Position numbers and translations under genes: made by a program
Shown here: positions 1 to 7,652 of the stretch, piece after piece
Numbering within the stretch: position 1 is the first letter of the stretch
Layout of the letters: the number at the start of each line of letters is the position of its first letter
The notes under the pieces: model-generated
What the model saw: the letters and a program-made list of their open reading frames with translations, nothing else
Told to the model about the DNA's origin: nothing
Database searches by the model: none
From: an uncultured Bacteroidales bacterium
GTDB taxonomy: Bacteria; Bacteroidota; Bacteroidia; Bacteroidales; UBA932
Direction of reading: 5' to 3'
DNA length: 64,000 nucleotides
Assembly: GCA_900541925.1 (NCBI GenBank)
Contig: UQMB01000005.1
Span: forward strand, 61,585 to 125,584

Positions 1-180
1 TCCGGAATCTTCATGATGATGGTGGTCGGCGGTGGCATCATGCCGCTTCTCCAGGATGTGATCGCCAAGAATGTAGGGTACATGGCAAGCTACTGGCTCG
101 TGATAGCGATGCTCTGCTACATCCTCTATTACGCTCTCTTCGGATGCAAGAATGTCAACCCTGAAATCTCTGTAGACTGA
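1..180 (+). CDS. Sugar MFS transporter, C-terminal end (partial)
   Basis: The first 180 bases are open in frame 1 and end in TGA at 178-180, giving 59 residues of a protein that begins left of the window. The segment is hydrophobic, with a Gly/Met-rich helix, a short loop and a final helix followed by a short polar tail, as in the last two membrane spans of FucP-like glucose/galactose MFS permeases. It ends one base before the ROK kinase gene, so uptake and phosphorylation of a hexose are probably co-transcribed. The assignment leans on this neighbour and on the hydrophobic pattern; another MFS subfamily is possible. Confidence 0.6.
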   Translation, partial: SGIFMMMVVGGGIMPLLQDVIAKNVGYMASYWLVIAMLCYILYYALFGCKNVNPEISVD

Positions 181-181
181 T

Positions 182-1144
182 ATGGACAAGCAATATGTAG
201 TGGGTGTCGATGTCGGAGGACAGACATCAAAGATAGGAGTGGTCAATGCCCGTGGTGACGTGCTGGCGCAGTCTGTCATGCGCACGGACACTTTCGGTGA
301 CGACGACAAGGCGTATGTCGATGCCCTGGCGCAGGCTATAGCGGCCTGTGTCGAGGAGAGCGGCAAGAGCGGTGAGATCCGTGGTGTCGGAGTAGGTGCC
401 CCGAACGGCAATTACTATACCGGACGGATCGGATATGCTCCCAATATCGAGTGGGCTGCCGACAAGGATGTGGATTTCTCCAATATGCTCCGAGAGCGTC
501 TCGGGGGCATCCCTGTCTCTCTGACCAATGACGCCAACGCGGCTGCGGTGGGCGAGATGACCTACGGTGCTGCCCGCGGGATGAAGGATTTCATAATGAT
601 CACTCTCGGGACGGGAGTCGGCAGCGGCATCGTGATTGACGGCAAGGTTGTCTATGGGCACGACGGCAGTGCCGGGGAACTCGGCCACACTTGTGCGGTC
701 CGCTACAACGGACGTCCTTGCGGCTGCGGCAAGACAGGTTGCCTTGAGGCATATTGCTCCGCCATAGGTGTCGCGAGGACAGCCCGCGAATGGCTGGAGG
801 CGAGCCAAGAGCCGTCTTTGCTCCGGGTGGTCGAGGACTTGAGTTCCAAGGCCGTCTACGAGGCAGCCAAGGAGGGTGACGCCCTGGCCATCAGGGTGCT
901 TGAATATACGGGGAGGATGCTTGGGCACAGTCTGGCGGACTTCGTGGCGTTCAGCTCTCCGGAGGCGATAGTGCTCTTCGGCGGTCTTGCAAGGGCCAAG
1001 GAGTTCCTCTACGCCCCGATTGAAGAGGCCATGGAGGCGAACCTGATGCCGCATTGGCGCGGCAAGGTCAAGATCGTCTTCTCCCAGCTGAAGGAGTCTG
1101 ACGCGGCGATACTCGGCGCGTCGGCGCTGGCCTGGGAATTGTAG
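182..1144 (+). CDS. glk: ROK-family glucokinase
   Basis: Cytoplasmic sugar kinase that phosphorylates glucose (or a related hexose) with ATP. The 320-residue protein has the N-terminal phosphate-binding segment DVGGQTSKIG (residues 10-19), the catalytic-Asp motif TNDANA (115-120), the second phosphate motif GTGVGSG (143-149), and the ROK zinc site formed by H169 and the cysteines of CGCGKTGC (180-187). The length matches ROK glucokinases. It follows the transporter gene by one base, which supports a transport-phosphorylation pair. No helix-turn-helix region precedes the kinase domain, so it is a kinase and not a ROK repressor. The exact sugar is inferred. Confidence 0.9.
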   Translation: MDKQYVVGVDVGGQTSKIGVVNARGDVLAQSVMRTDTFGDDDKAYVDALAQAIAACVEESGKSGEIRGVGVGAPNGNYYTGRIGYAPNIEWAADKDVDFSNMLRERLGGIPVSLTNDANAAAVGEMTYGAARGMKDFIMITLGTGVGSGIVIDGKVVYGHDGSAGELGHTCAVRYNGRPCGCGKTGCLEAYCSAIGVARTAREWLEASQEPSLLRVVEDLSSKAVYEAAKEGDALAIRVLEYTGRMLGHSLADFVAFSSPEAIVLFGGLARAKEFLYAPIEEAMEANLMPHWRGKVKIVFSQLKESDAAILGASALAWEL

Positions 1145-1170
1145 TGACTTTTTAAGTTTTTTATTATTAT

Positions 1171-1950
1171 ATGAAGATGTACAAACTTTTTGCCGCCCTC
1201 GTGCTGGGCGGTGTAGTCGTGGCCTGCAATGGTTCAGCGCCAAAGACTGAGGACGGGGTGCCTGCCGTCAAGACGGCCAAGGACTATCTTCCGTCCAAGG
1301 CCCAGAAGGATTCAGTAAGCTACCTTCTCGGCATCAACTTCGGAAGTTTCATGAAGAACTACAACTTCGGCGACGACCTGAACTACAGCGCCATCGTCAA
1401 GGGAATGAAGGATTTCATGAAGGCCGAGGGTGACTTCCGTTCAGAGGAGTTCGCCAAGCAGTTCAAGTATGACCCGAACATGATGAATTCCGTGTTCAAC
1501 ACATATCTTGAGAACAGGAACCAGTACACTACCCTTGTCAACAAGGAGAAGGAGGAGAAGTTCCTGGCCGCTAACGCCAAGAAGGCTGGCGTGCAGCAGA
1601 CCGAGTCTGGTCTCCAGTATGAAATCATCGAGGCCGGAAGCGATGTCAAGCCGAGCGAGGCCGACACCGTGTGGGTTCACTACAAGGGCACTTTCACCGA
1701 CGGCTCCGTATTTGATGAGGTTTCCGAAGAGGTCGAGCCTATCAGCTTCCCTCTCTCCGGCGTGGTTTCAGGATGGCGCGAGGGCCTTCAGCTTGTCGGC
1801 GAGGGCGGACACATCAAACTCTATGTCCCTTCAGCTCTCGGATATGGCGAGCAGGGCAACAACGGCATTCCTCCTTATTCTACGCTTGTCTTCGATGTCA
1901 AGCTTACCAAGGTCGGCAAAGTCGCCGCAGCGGAGACTCCTGAGAAGTAA
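1171..1950 (+). CDS. FKBP-type peptidyl-prolyl cis-trans isomerase lipoprotein
   Basis: Envelope folding helper that isomerises X-Pro bonds. Residues 1-19 form a lipoprotein signal ending in the lipobox VVAC (C19). Residues about 45-135 resemble the FKBP N-terminal dimerisation domain (SVSYLLGINFG near its start). Residues about 150-255 form the FKBP_C catalytic domain, with VWVHYKGTFTDGSVFDE, the SGWREGLQLVGEGG segment and the LGYGEQG loop. The architecture equals FkpA/Mip-type proteins, but here it is lipid-anchored. It is 26 bp downstream of the kinase, on the same strand, and could be in its transcript or have its own promoter; no clear promoter was seen. Confidence 0.9.
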   Translation: MKMYKLFAALVLGGVVVACNGSAPKTEDGVPAVKTAKDYLPSKAQKDSVSYLLGINFGSFMKNYNFGDDLNYSAIVKGMKDFMKAEGDFRSEEFAKQFKYDPNMMNSVFNTYLENRNQYTTLVNKEKEEKFLAANAKKAGVQQTESGLQYEIIEAGSDVKPSEADTVWVHYKGTFTDGSVFDEVSEEVEPISFPLSGVVSGWREGLQLVGEGGHIKLYVPSALGYGEQGNNGIPPYSTLVFDVKLTKVGKVAAAETPEK

Positions 1951-1976
1951 CAGGGTCTGCATATAAAAAAAGAAGA

Positions 1977-2001
1977 AGAGGGGGCTCTCTAAGCCTCCTC
2001 T
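1977..2001 (-). terminator. Intrinsic terminator of the acidic-tail gene
   Basis: A 10-bp stem (1977-1986 with 1992-2001, one G-U pair) and a 5-base loop. On the minus strand it is followed by a U-rich run (the A-run at 1964-1971). The stop codon of the minus-strand gene (1989-1991) lies inside the loop, so coding sequence and terminator overlap. Confidence 0.65.
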
Positions 2002-2540
2002 TCATCGTATATGATCTCTTCTTCTTCCTTGCTGTCCTCGTCCTCATCCTCATCTTCGTCATCGTCGTCCTCGTCTTCATCATCTTCGGACAGGGATTCT
2101 CCCGGGAGTCTGCGGCGTTCGGCAGGGAGGTCTTCGAAAGCCACGTAGCCGTTCTCGAACTCCTGCGGTATCGGGCCCTTGGAGTCCGTCAGCTTCGGAA
2201 GCATGACTTTGGCGTCCTTCTCTTCGCCCTCAAGGGTGATGATGACGCTCTTCTTGGCCTGAATGTCGTAGAAATATATGAAACTGGCGGCCCCGGCCTT
2301 TATCGTGTCGGCAATGGTGACAGCGTCAACGGCTCCGTATCCGATGTCCACCAGGGCATATCTGGCCACCACCTGCCCTTCTTCGTCCAATGCCTTGAAG
2401 AGAATGGGCTGATCCACCGGAAACTCCAGATCGGAGCGTATCTGCTTGTGGAAGGTGTAGAGAGAGTTCTCACCATTGATCAGATACACTCTGTAAAAGC
2501 CCTTGATCCCCTGCAGGGTGATTCTATATTTGTAAACCAT
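1989..2540 (-). CDS. pRiA4b ORF-3-like protein with acidic tail
   Basis: Cytoplasmic protein of 183 residues with no signal peptide. Residues 1-130 resemble the plasmid pRiA4b ORF-3/IS1096 TnpR-like family common in Bacteroidota (opening with a YRITLQGIKGFYR-like strand and containing FIYFYDIQAKKSV). The last 35 residues are almost entirely Asp and Glu, ending EEEEIIYDEEEA. The function of the family is unknown in spite of its transposon-derived name, and nothing mobile surrounds this copy. It diverges from yigZ, with only 39 bp between the starts. Confidence 0.6.
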   Translation of the reverse strand: MVYKYRITLQGIKGFYRVYLINGENSLYTFHKQIRSDLEFPVDQPILFKALDEEGQVVARYALVDIGYGAVDAVTIADTIKAGAASFIYFYDIQAKKSVIITLEGEEKDAKVMLPKLTDSKGPIPQEFENGYVAFEDLPAERRRLPGESLSEDDEDEDDDDEDEDEDEDSKEEEEIIYDEEEA

Positions 2541-2541
2541 A

Positions 2542-2572
2542 TTGCGAAGATACTAAATAATCGCTAAATTTG
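2542..2572 (+). promoter_or_regulatory. Bacteroidota promoter for yigZ
   Basis: TTG at 2542-2544, a 20-bp spacer and TAAATTTG at 2565-2572 match the Bacteroidota -33/-7 consensus. The expected start of transcription (about 2577-2580) coincides with the GTG start codon at 2580, so the message may be leaderless or nearly so. Confidence 0.65.
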
Positions 2573-2579
2573 ATTTGTC

Positions 2580-3179
2580 GTGCCGGTAAATGATACATAC
2601 AAAAGCATTGCGGAGCCGTCCCGTGGACTGTTCAGGGACAACGGCAGCCGTTTTATGGCTTTCGCGTGGCCGGTGGAGAGCGAAGAGGAGATCAAGCAGA
2701 TAGTCGCTTCCCTCAAGAAAGAGTATCACGATGCGCGGCACCACTGCTACGCCTACCGCCTGGGCAAGGACGGGCAGGCCTGGCGGGCCAACGATGACGG
2801 GGAGCCGTCAGGTTCAGCCGGGCGGCCCATACTCGGGCAGATCGACTCGGCGGGGCTGAGCGATGTGCTTGTCGTGGTGGTGAGGTATTTCGGCGGCATC
2901 AAGCTCGGCATCCCTGGGCTTATCCGGGCCTACAAGACCTCCACGGCCGAGGCTCTCGCCTCCGCTCCGGTCAGGGAAAAGGTCGCCGGAGACTGGCGCC
3001 GTCTGAGTTTCCCTTATTCCTCCCTCCCCTCCGTGATGAAGATGGTCAAGGACCTTGACCTGCCCCAGCGGAGCCAGTCTTTTATGGAGCGGTGCTCGAT
3101 GGAGGTGTTCGTCCGGCTGTCTCTTCTGCCGGATTATTGCGAAAGAACAAAAAAAATGGATATATTTGACGAACAATAA
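2580..3179 (+). CDS. yigZ: YigZ/IMPACT family protein
   Basis: Cytoplasmic protein of the YigZ/IMPACT family (199 residues). Residues about 5-115 form the UPF0029 domain with the hallmark segments HHCYAYR, DDGEPSGSAGRPIL and VVVVRYFGGIKLGIPGLI. The C-terminal part is the usual small ferredoxin-like domain. The molecular role in bacteria is not settled; the eukaryotic relative IMPACT regulates the kinase GCN2. GTG at 2580 is chosen as start because the family begins just before the DTYKSIAEPS-like sequence and no other start is nearby. It lies 16 bp before serC and may be read with it. Confidence 0.88.
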   Translation: MPVNDTYKSIAEPSRGLFRDNGSRFMAFAWPVESEEEIKQIVASLKKEYHDARHHCYAYRLGKDGQAWRANDDGEPSGSAGRPILGQIDSAGLSDVLVVVVRYFGGIKLGIPGLIRAYKTSTAEALASAPVREKVAGDWRRLSFPYSSLPSVMKMVKDLDLPQRSQSFMERCSMEVFVRLSLLPDYCERTKKMDIFDEQ

Positions 3180-3195
3180 CAACTAATAACAAAGT

Positions 3196-4269
3196 ATGAG
3201 CAAATTGCATATCTTCAACGCCGGTCCTTGCCTGCTTCCGCAGGTGGCCATCGACAACGCGATCGAGGCTCTCAAGGATTTTAAGGGTACTGGTGTCTCG
3301 CTTATTTCCATTTCCCACCGCACCAAGGGCTGGGAGGATACGATGGACGAGTGTCGGGCTCTGTGGAAGGAGCTTCTCAAGATTCCTGACACTCACGAGG
3401 TCGTCTTCCTCGGCGGGGGTGCCAGCATGGAGTTCCTCTATGTGGCGATGAACTATCTTGAGCATAAGGCCGCCTACCTGGACACCGGTGTCTGGGCTCA
3501 CAAGGCTCTCAAGGAGGCTCAGGGACTCGGCAATGCCGTGGCGCTGGCCTGCTCTTCCGACAAGAACTACTCCTACATCCCTAAGGGATACGAGATTCCG
3601 AAGGATCTGGACTACTTCCACATCACGACCAACAACACCATCTACGGAACTGAGATCCGCGAGGATATCGACTGCCCGGTTCCTCTCATCGCAGATATGT
3701 CTTCCGACATCCTCACCCGCAGGGTGGATGTCAGCAAATATGCCCTCATCTATGGCGGCGCGCAGAAGAACGCCGGCCCTGCCGGAGTCGCATTCGCCAT
3801 CATCCGCAAGGACTCGCTCGGCAAGGTGAGCCGCTATATCCCTACGATGCTTGACTACCGTGTCCACATCGACAAGAAATCCATGTTCAACACCCCTCCG
3901 GTGTTCCCGATTTTCGTGATGAACGAGACTCTCAAGTGGCTCAAGAGCATTGGAGGCATCGATGCCATCCATGAGATTGACATCAAGAAGGCCGACACCC
4001 TCTATGCCGAGATTGACCGCAACGCCGTCTTCACTGGCACGGCTGCCAAGGAAGACCGCTCTATCATGAACGTATGCTTCGTGATGGCTCCGGGCTACGA
4101 GGCTCTGCAGGACGAGTTCCTGGAGTTCTCCAAGGCGCGCAACATAGTCGGGATCAAGGGACACCGCTCTGTGGGCGGATTCCGCGCCTCTCTCTACAAC
4201 GCCTGCACGCAGGAGGATGTCGAGGCCCTCGTGGCTTGCATGAAGGAGTTTGAGGCCTTGCACAAATAG
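3196..4269 (+). CDS. serC: Phosphoserine aminotransferase
   Basis: Second step of serine synthesis: transamination of 3-phosphohydroxypyruvate with glutamate, PLP-dependent; it can also serve PLP synthesis. The 357-residue protein begins HIFNAGPCLLP. It has the early ISHRTKGW-like segment, the FLGGGASMEF phosphate-binding loop, and the PLP-lysine region YGGAQKNAGPAGV (Lys near residue 195). It ends with the conserved VGGFRASLYNA segment. Length and motifs are standard for SerC. It is followed after 2 bp by serA, so the two form one operon. Confidence 0.96.
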   Translation: MSKLHIFNAGPCLLPQVAIDNAIEALKDFKGTGVSLISISHRTKGWEDTMDECRALWKELLKIPDTHEVVFLGGGASMEFLYVAMNYLEHKAAYLDTGVWAHKALKEAQGLGNAVALACSSDKNYSYIPKGYEIPKDLDYFHITTNNTIYGTEIREDIDCPVPLIADMSSDILTRRVDVSKYALIYGGAQKNAGPAGVAFAIIRKDSLGKVSRYIPTMLDYRVHIDKKSMFNTPPVFPIFVMNETLKWLKSIGGIDAIHEIDIKKADTLYAEIDRNAVFTGTAAKEDRSIMNVCFVMAPGYEALQDEFLEFSKARNIVGIKGHRSVGGFRASLYNACTQEDVEALVACMKEFEALHK

Positions 4270-4271
4270 CC

Positions 4272-5192
4272 ATGAAAGTTCTTCTTGCAACCCAGAAGCC
4301 TTTTGCCGCAGCAGCTGTGGCGGGCATCAGACAGATTGTCGAGGAGGCTGGCTATGAACTTGCCGTCCTTGAGAAATACGCTGACCAGAAGGAACTTGTG
4401 GCGGCTGTCGGTGATGCGGACGCGTTGATCGTGCGTTCGGACAAGGTGACCGCCGAGGTCGTTGAGGCCGCTTCCCGGCTCAAGATCGTTGTCCGCGCCG
4501 GTGCCGGCTACGACAACCTTGACCTTGCCGCATGCACGGCGAAGGGAGTAGTGGCCATGAACACTCCGGGGCAGAATTCCAACGCTGTCGCTGAACTCGC
4601 CATAGCCATGATGATCTACATGGCCCGCGGCCAGTTCACACCGGCGACAGGTTCCGAGATAATGGGCAAGACTCTCGGTATCCAGGCTTTCGGCAATGTC
4701 GGAAGATTGGTCGGAGCCAAGGGTGCGGCTCTCGGGATGAAGGTCAAGGCTCTGGACCCGTTCCTGACGGCAGAGCAGATCAAGGCCGGCGGCGCAGAGC
4801 CGCTCTCCAGCCTCGAAGAGCTTTATGGCGGCTGTGACTATATCAGCGTCCATATCCCTGCCACTCCGCAGACTGTCGGCTCGGTCGGCTATGACCTGAT
4901 AAGCCGTATGCCGAAGGGTGCCACGCTTGTCAACACCGCCCGCAAGGAGGTCATCGACGAAGCCGGTCTGGAGAAGGCCCTTGAAGAGAGGACGGACCTG
5001 AAGTACATCACGGATGTGGCTCCGGACAACATCGAGACTCTCAAGGAGAAGTTCGGGTTGCGGGTTTTCGCCACACCTAAGAAGATGGGCGCGCAGACTT
5101 CGGAGGCCAATGTCAATGCCGGTCTTGCAGCCGCAAGGCAGATTGTATCCTTCCTCAAGGACGGGGTGCGCAAGTTCCAGCTCAACAAGTAG
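4272..5192 (+). CDS. serA: D-3-phosphoglycerate dehydrogenase (short form)
   Basis: First committed step of serine synthesis: NAD-dependent oxidation of 3-phosphoglycerate. The 306-residue D-2-hydroxyacid dehydrogenase has the substrate-side segment VRAGAGYDNLDLAAC, the AELAIAMM segment, and the Rossmann fold near residues 130-160. The usual GxGxxG reads GIQAFGNVGR, with the first Gly shifted. The catalytic Arg-Glu-His triad is not fully typical: the C-terminal region reads FATPKKMGAQTSEAN where a HIGAST-like motif is usual. There is no ACT domain, as in the short Bacteroidota form. Its place behind serC fixes the role. A terminator follows at once. Confidence 0.87.
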   Translation: MKVLLATQKPFAAAAVAGIRQIVEEAGYELAVLEKYADQKELVAAVGDADALIVRSDKVTAEVVEAASRLKIVVRAGAGYDNLDLAACTAKGVVAMNTPGQNSNAVAELAIAMMIYMARGQFTPATGSEIMGKTLGIQAFGNVGRLVGAKGAALGMKVKALDPFLTAEQIKAGGAEPLSSLEELYGGCDYISVHIPATPQTVGSVGYDLISRMPKGATLVNTARKEVIDEAGLEKALEERTDLKYITDVAPDNIETLKEKFGLRVFATPKKMGAQTSEANVNAGLAAARQIVSFLKDGVRKFQLNK

Positions 5193-5221
5193 GGGAATCC
5201 GATAATTCTCCATATCTTTAC

Positions 5222-5259
5222 AAGACCGTTCGGGCTATGGCAGTCCGGACGGTCTTTTT
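5222..5259 (+). terminator. Terminator of serC-serA
   Basis: Stem of about 12 bp (AAGACCGT... with ...ACGGTCTT), a short loop and a T-run at 5255-5259. It lies 30 bp beyond the serA stop and touches the left end of the first MITE copy. Confidence 0.85.
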
Positions 5260-5260
5260 A

Positions 5261-5419
5261 GTAAGCGGCAAAAAATAAGTTGCCGCAGATTCGGCAAAGA
5301 TTTTTGAGGATAGATTTCTTTTTGAAGAAGGAGTGTGCCGGTGGCACATGACTGATGAAAAAAGGAATATTGACCAAAAAGATTGCCAAAGGTGATGCAA
5401 GTTATTTTTTAACGATTAC
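5261..5419 (-). mobile_element. MITE-like element, copy 1 (159 bp)
   Basis: Non-coding element with 23-bp terminal inverted repeats (5261-5283 and 5397-5419; the family ends match at 20 of 23). It is flanked on each side by TTA (5258-5260 and 5420-5422), which may be a 3-bp target duplication. Copy 2 at 6727-6885 is its inverted duplicate with 2 differences in 159. An internal small palindrome, TGTGCCGGTGGCACA, lies near the centre. There is no open reading frame, so any movement would need a transposase in trans. It lies between the serA terminator and a lipoprotein gene. Confidence 0.75.
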
Positions 5420-5434
5420 TTAAGAAGTAGTGAT

Positions 5435-6613
5435 ATGTACAAAAAAGCTTTTCTCGGGACAGCATTCGTGCTGTCCGCTATCTTGTCTGTGTGCTCCTGC
5501 GACAAATCAAAGAGCGAGCCTCAGACTCCGCCAGAGCCGCCGGTCCCTGCCGTGGACCTGACTCCTGACGGGAAGTATGCCAACTGTTTTATCGTCTCGG
5601 AGCCTGGGACTTATGATTTCGCGGCTTTCAGGGCTGACGGGACCCAGGTGACGGATGCCTCTTCTGCAGACTGGCTCTGGTCGGAGGGCGCCTCGGCCGC
5701 CTCCGCCCTGGTGCAGGATGTCTCTTTCAGCGAGGGGCGCATCAGGTTCACCGCCGCTTCCGGCAGGGGCAACGCCGTTATCGCCGCCCTCGACAAGGAC
5801 GGGCAGATAGTGTGGAGCTGGCACATCTGGCTGACTGAGCAGCCTGCTCTCCAGACTCTGGACAACGGCACCGTCTTTATGGACCGGAACCTCGGCGCGA
5901 CCGCCTCCAAGCCTTCTGACGGCGCAGCCACCTACGGACTTAAGTATCAGTGGGGGCGCAAGGACCCGTTCTATGGGGGCGCCTACAACGAGACTGACAA
6001 GGACGAGGCCGGCAATTTCCTCTATGAGGCGTTCGTCAGGGCCAAGGGGTATACTGTTTTCAATCCTTCGCTTGGCTGCGACTGGGGCACAGTACTGTGC
6101 GGGGCGCAGACGGGTACTGTAGACTATGCCGTCAAGCACCCGTCTACATTCATCTACACGACTCCTGAGATTTATGGGGCCGACAATGATGTCCGTGACT
6201 GGATGTGGGTGAGGAACAGCTACCTGTGGTCCGCGAAGAACACCGGCGCCAAGACGGCATATGACCCGTGCCCGGCAGGATACAGGGTGCCTGACGACGA
6301 TGCCTGGGAGGGGACCGGTTACTACAACATATTCGACAAGGGAGACGGTGGCAAGACCCATACCACTTCCACCGGGGAAGTCTTCTGGTGGCCTCTCTGC
6401 GGTACGCGCTGGGGTGACAAGGACGCAGGAAGGCTCGGCTATGTCTATCAGCCTGAGAATGGCGGCGGACAGCTGATCATCTGGATGCGGACCACGGAGA
6501 TGTGCGGCACCAGTGCTGCCTGCTTCTACTCTCTCGGCGGCACTTATACCGGATCCAGCTACGGTATGTACAGGGCGCACGGCGGTGCTGTCCGTTGTGT
6601 CAAAGAGCAGTAG
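5435..6613 (+). CDS. FISUMP-domain lipoprotein
   Basis: Predicted surface or periplasmic lipoprotein of 392 residues. The signal peptide ends at the lipobox SVCSC (C22, less likely C20). It is followed by a Pro-rich linker and a beta-rich N-terminal half. The C-terminal half carries the segments typical of the Fibrobacter succinogenes major paralogous domain: FMDRNLGA, KYQWGRKDPF, YDPCPAGYRVP and a closing GGAVRCV. The ligand of such domains is unknown. The gene lies between two inverted MITE copies; its ATG is 15 bp from copy 1, so its promoter must lie in or across that element. A terminator follows. Confidence 0.75.
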   Translation: MYKKAFLGTAFVLSAILSVCSCDKSKSEPQTPPEPPVPAVDLTPDGKYANCFIVSEPGTYDFAAFRADGTQVTDASSADWLWSEGASAASALVQDVSFSEGRIRFTAASGRGNAVIAALDKDGQIVWSWHIWLTEQPALQTLDNGTVFMDRNLGATASKPSDGAATYGLKYQWGRKDPFYGGAYNETDKDEAGNFLYEAFVRAKGYTVFNPSLGCDWGTVLCGAQTGTVDYAVKHPSTFIYTTPEIYGADNDVRDWMWVRNSYLWSAKNTGAKTAYDPCPAGYRVPDDDAWEGTGYYNIFDKGDGGKTHTTSTGEVFWWPLCGTRWGDKDAGRLGYVYQPENGGGQLIIWMRTTEMCGTSAACFYSLGGTYTGSSYGMYRAHGGAVRCVKEQ

Positions 6614-6660
6614 TCGGGGGCGGTGCAGCCCCCAAACACTGGCGAAGTCGTATAAAAACA

Positions 6661-6698
6661 AAGAAACCGGCCAAAAAGAGATTTTTGGTCGGTTTCTT
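6661..6698 (+). terminator. Terminator of the FISUMP lipoprotein gene
   Basis: A 17-bp stem (6661-6677 with 6682-6698, one G-U) capped by GAGA. Its inner strand holds the T-run. It is 48 bp after the stop codon. Confidence 0.75.
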
Positions 6699-6726
6699 CC
6701 AGTCTGTGTCAGGAGATCTTTACTTA

Positions 6727-6885
6727 GTAATCGTTAAAAAATAAGTTGCATCACCTTAGGCAATCTTTTTGGTCAATATTCCTTTTTTCATCAGTCATGT
6801 GCCACCGGCACACTCCTTCTTCAAAAAGAAATCTATCCTCAAAAATCTTTGCCGAATCTGCGGCAACTTATTTTTTGCCGCTTAC
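6727..6885 (+). mobile_element. MITE-like element, copy 2 (159 bp)
   Basis: Inverted relative to copy 1 (5261-5419) and 157/159 identical by eye. Terminal inverted repeats lie at 6727-6749 and 6863-6885 (20/23 matching). It is flanked by TTA at 6724-6726 and 6886-6888. Its right end supplies the stop codon of the minus-strand lipoprotein gene that ends at 6882. Confidence 0.75.
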
Positions 6886-7628
6886 TTAATTTCCAGACCG
6901 TCGATCTTGCCGGTGAAGGTTCCGTGGAAGTCGGTGCCGTCATCAATCTTGATGCGGACGTCGATGCTGTAGGTCTTGTCTGAGTCGTTGATGGACACAG
7001 TCATCTTGCCGGAAGAGATCTTGTTCGTCTTGTTGTTGTAGTAGAAGTAGCTGTAGCTTGTTCCGATGGTCTGGCCCTCCTGCTCGTCGCTGACGATATA
7101 GGTACCCGGCTGCAGATACTCCGCCGTGGTGTTGACGAAGTCATAGATGTCCATTGAGAGTTCGTAGTCCTGTCCGTTCTCCTCTGTGCGGAGGCTTACG
7201 CTGAAGTTAGGGGTGGCTCCGCCGTATTTCCTTCCGGAGGCGCGGTTGGAGTCGAACTGCACTGCCGGGATGTCGGCTGTGGTGGCCTTCTCTATGCAGA
7301 GTGCGCTGCCCTTGTCTCCCTGTACTGCGACTGCGAACTGGTACTCGGTGTTCGGCTCAAGGCCTTCCACCTTCACGGTTGAAGCCTCGTTGGCGTGTGC
7401 AGGTGTCCCGCTGGCGAGGATTTCCTCGACTGCAGGCACGGCAGCGTCTGCAGCGTAGATGGCATAGGAGCACTTGTACGCATTGGAAGGGTTGATGGTG
7501 AATGAGAGAGCCTTGCTCTCAGCGCTCTCAAGGGTGGCGCTTACCTCCGGGGCTGACTCCTTGGTGCACCCGGTGAATACTGCGGAGAGCGCCAGTGCGG
7601 TCAGAGCTGAATAAAATACTTTCTTCAT
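6882..7628 (-). CDS. Lipoprotein of unknown function
   Basis: A 248-residue lipoprotein with signal MKKVFYSALTALALSAVFTGC (lipobox FTGC, C21). Residues about 40-110 look like a fibronectin-III-type fold (the segment VEGLEPNTEYQFAVAV is characteristic). The C-terminal 120 residues are a beta-rich domain with YYNNKTNKISSGKMTVS, similar in style to putative outer-surface lipoproteins of Bacteroidales. I do not recognise a specific family for that part. It starts 24 bp after the 7653-9347 gene, so the two form an operon. Its TAA stop is contributed by the end of MITE copy 2, which hints that insertion set the present C-terminus. Confidence 0.65.
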   Translation of the reverse strand: MKKVFYSALTALALSAVFTGCTKESAPEVSATLESAESKALSFTINPSNAYKCSYAIYAADAAVPAVEEILASGTPAHANEASTVKVEGLEPNTEYQFAVAVQGDKGSALCIEKATTADIPAVQFDSNRASGRKYGGATPNFSVSLRTEENGQDYELSMDIYDFVNTTAEYLQPGTYIVSDEQEGQTIGTSYSYFYYNNKTNKISSGKMTVSINDSDKTYSIDVRIKIDDGTDFHGTFTGKIDGLEIK

Positions 7629-7652
7629 ATTGATTGTGTTGTATGTAAGTGT

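Noticed and set aside
5261..6885. An expression switch by inversion of the lipoprotein gene
   Set aside because: The flanking repeats are nearly identical in both orientations, so inversion would leave the same upstream sequence before the gene. A switch is therefore not expected from this structure alone.
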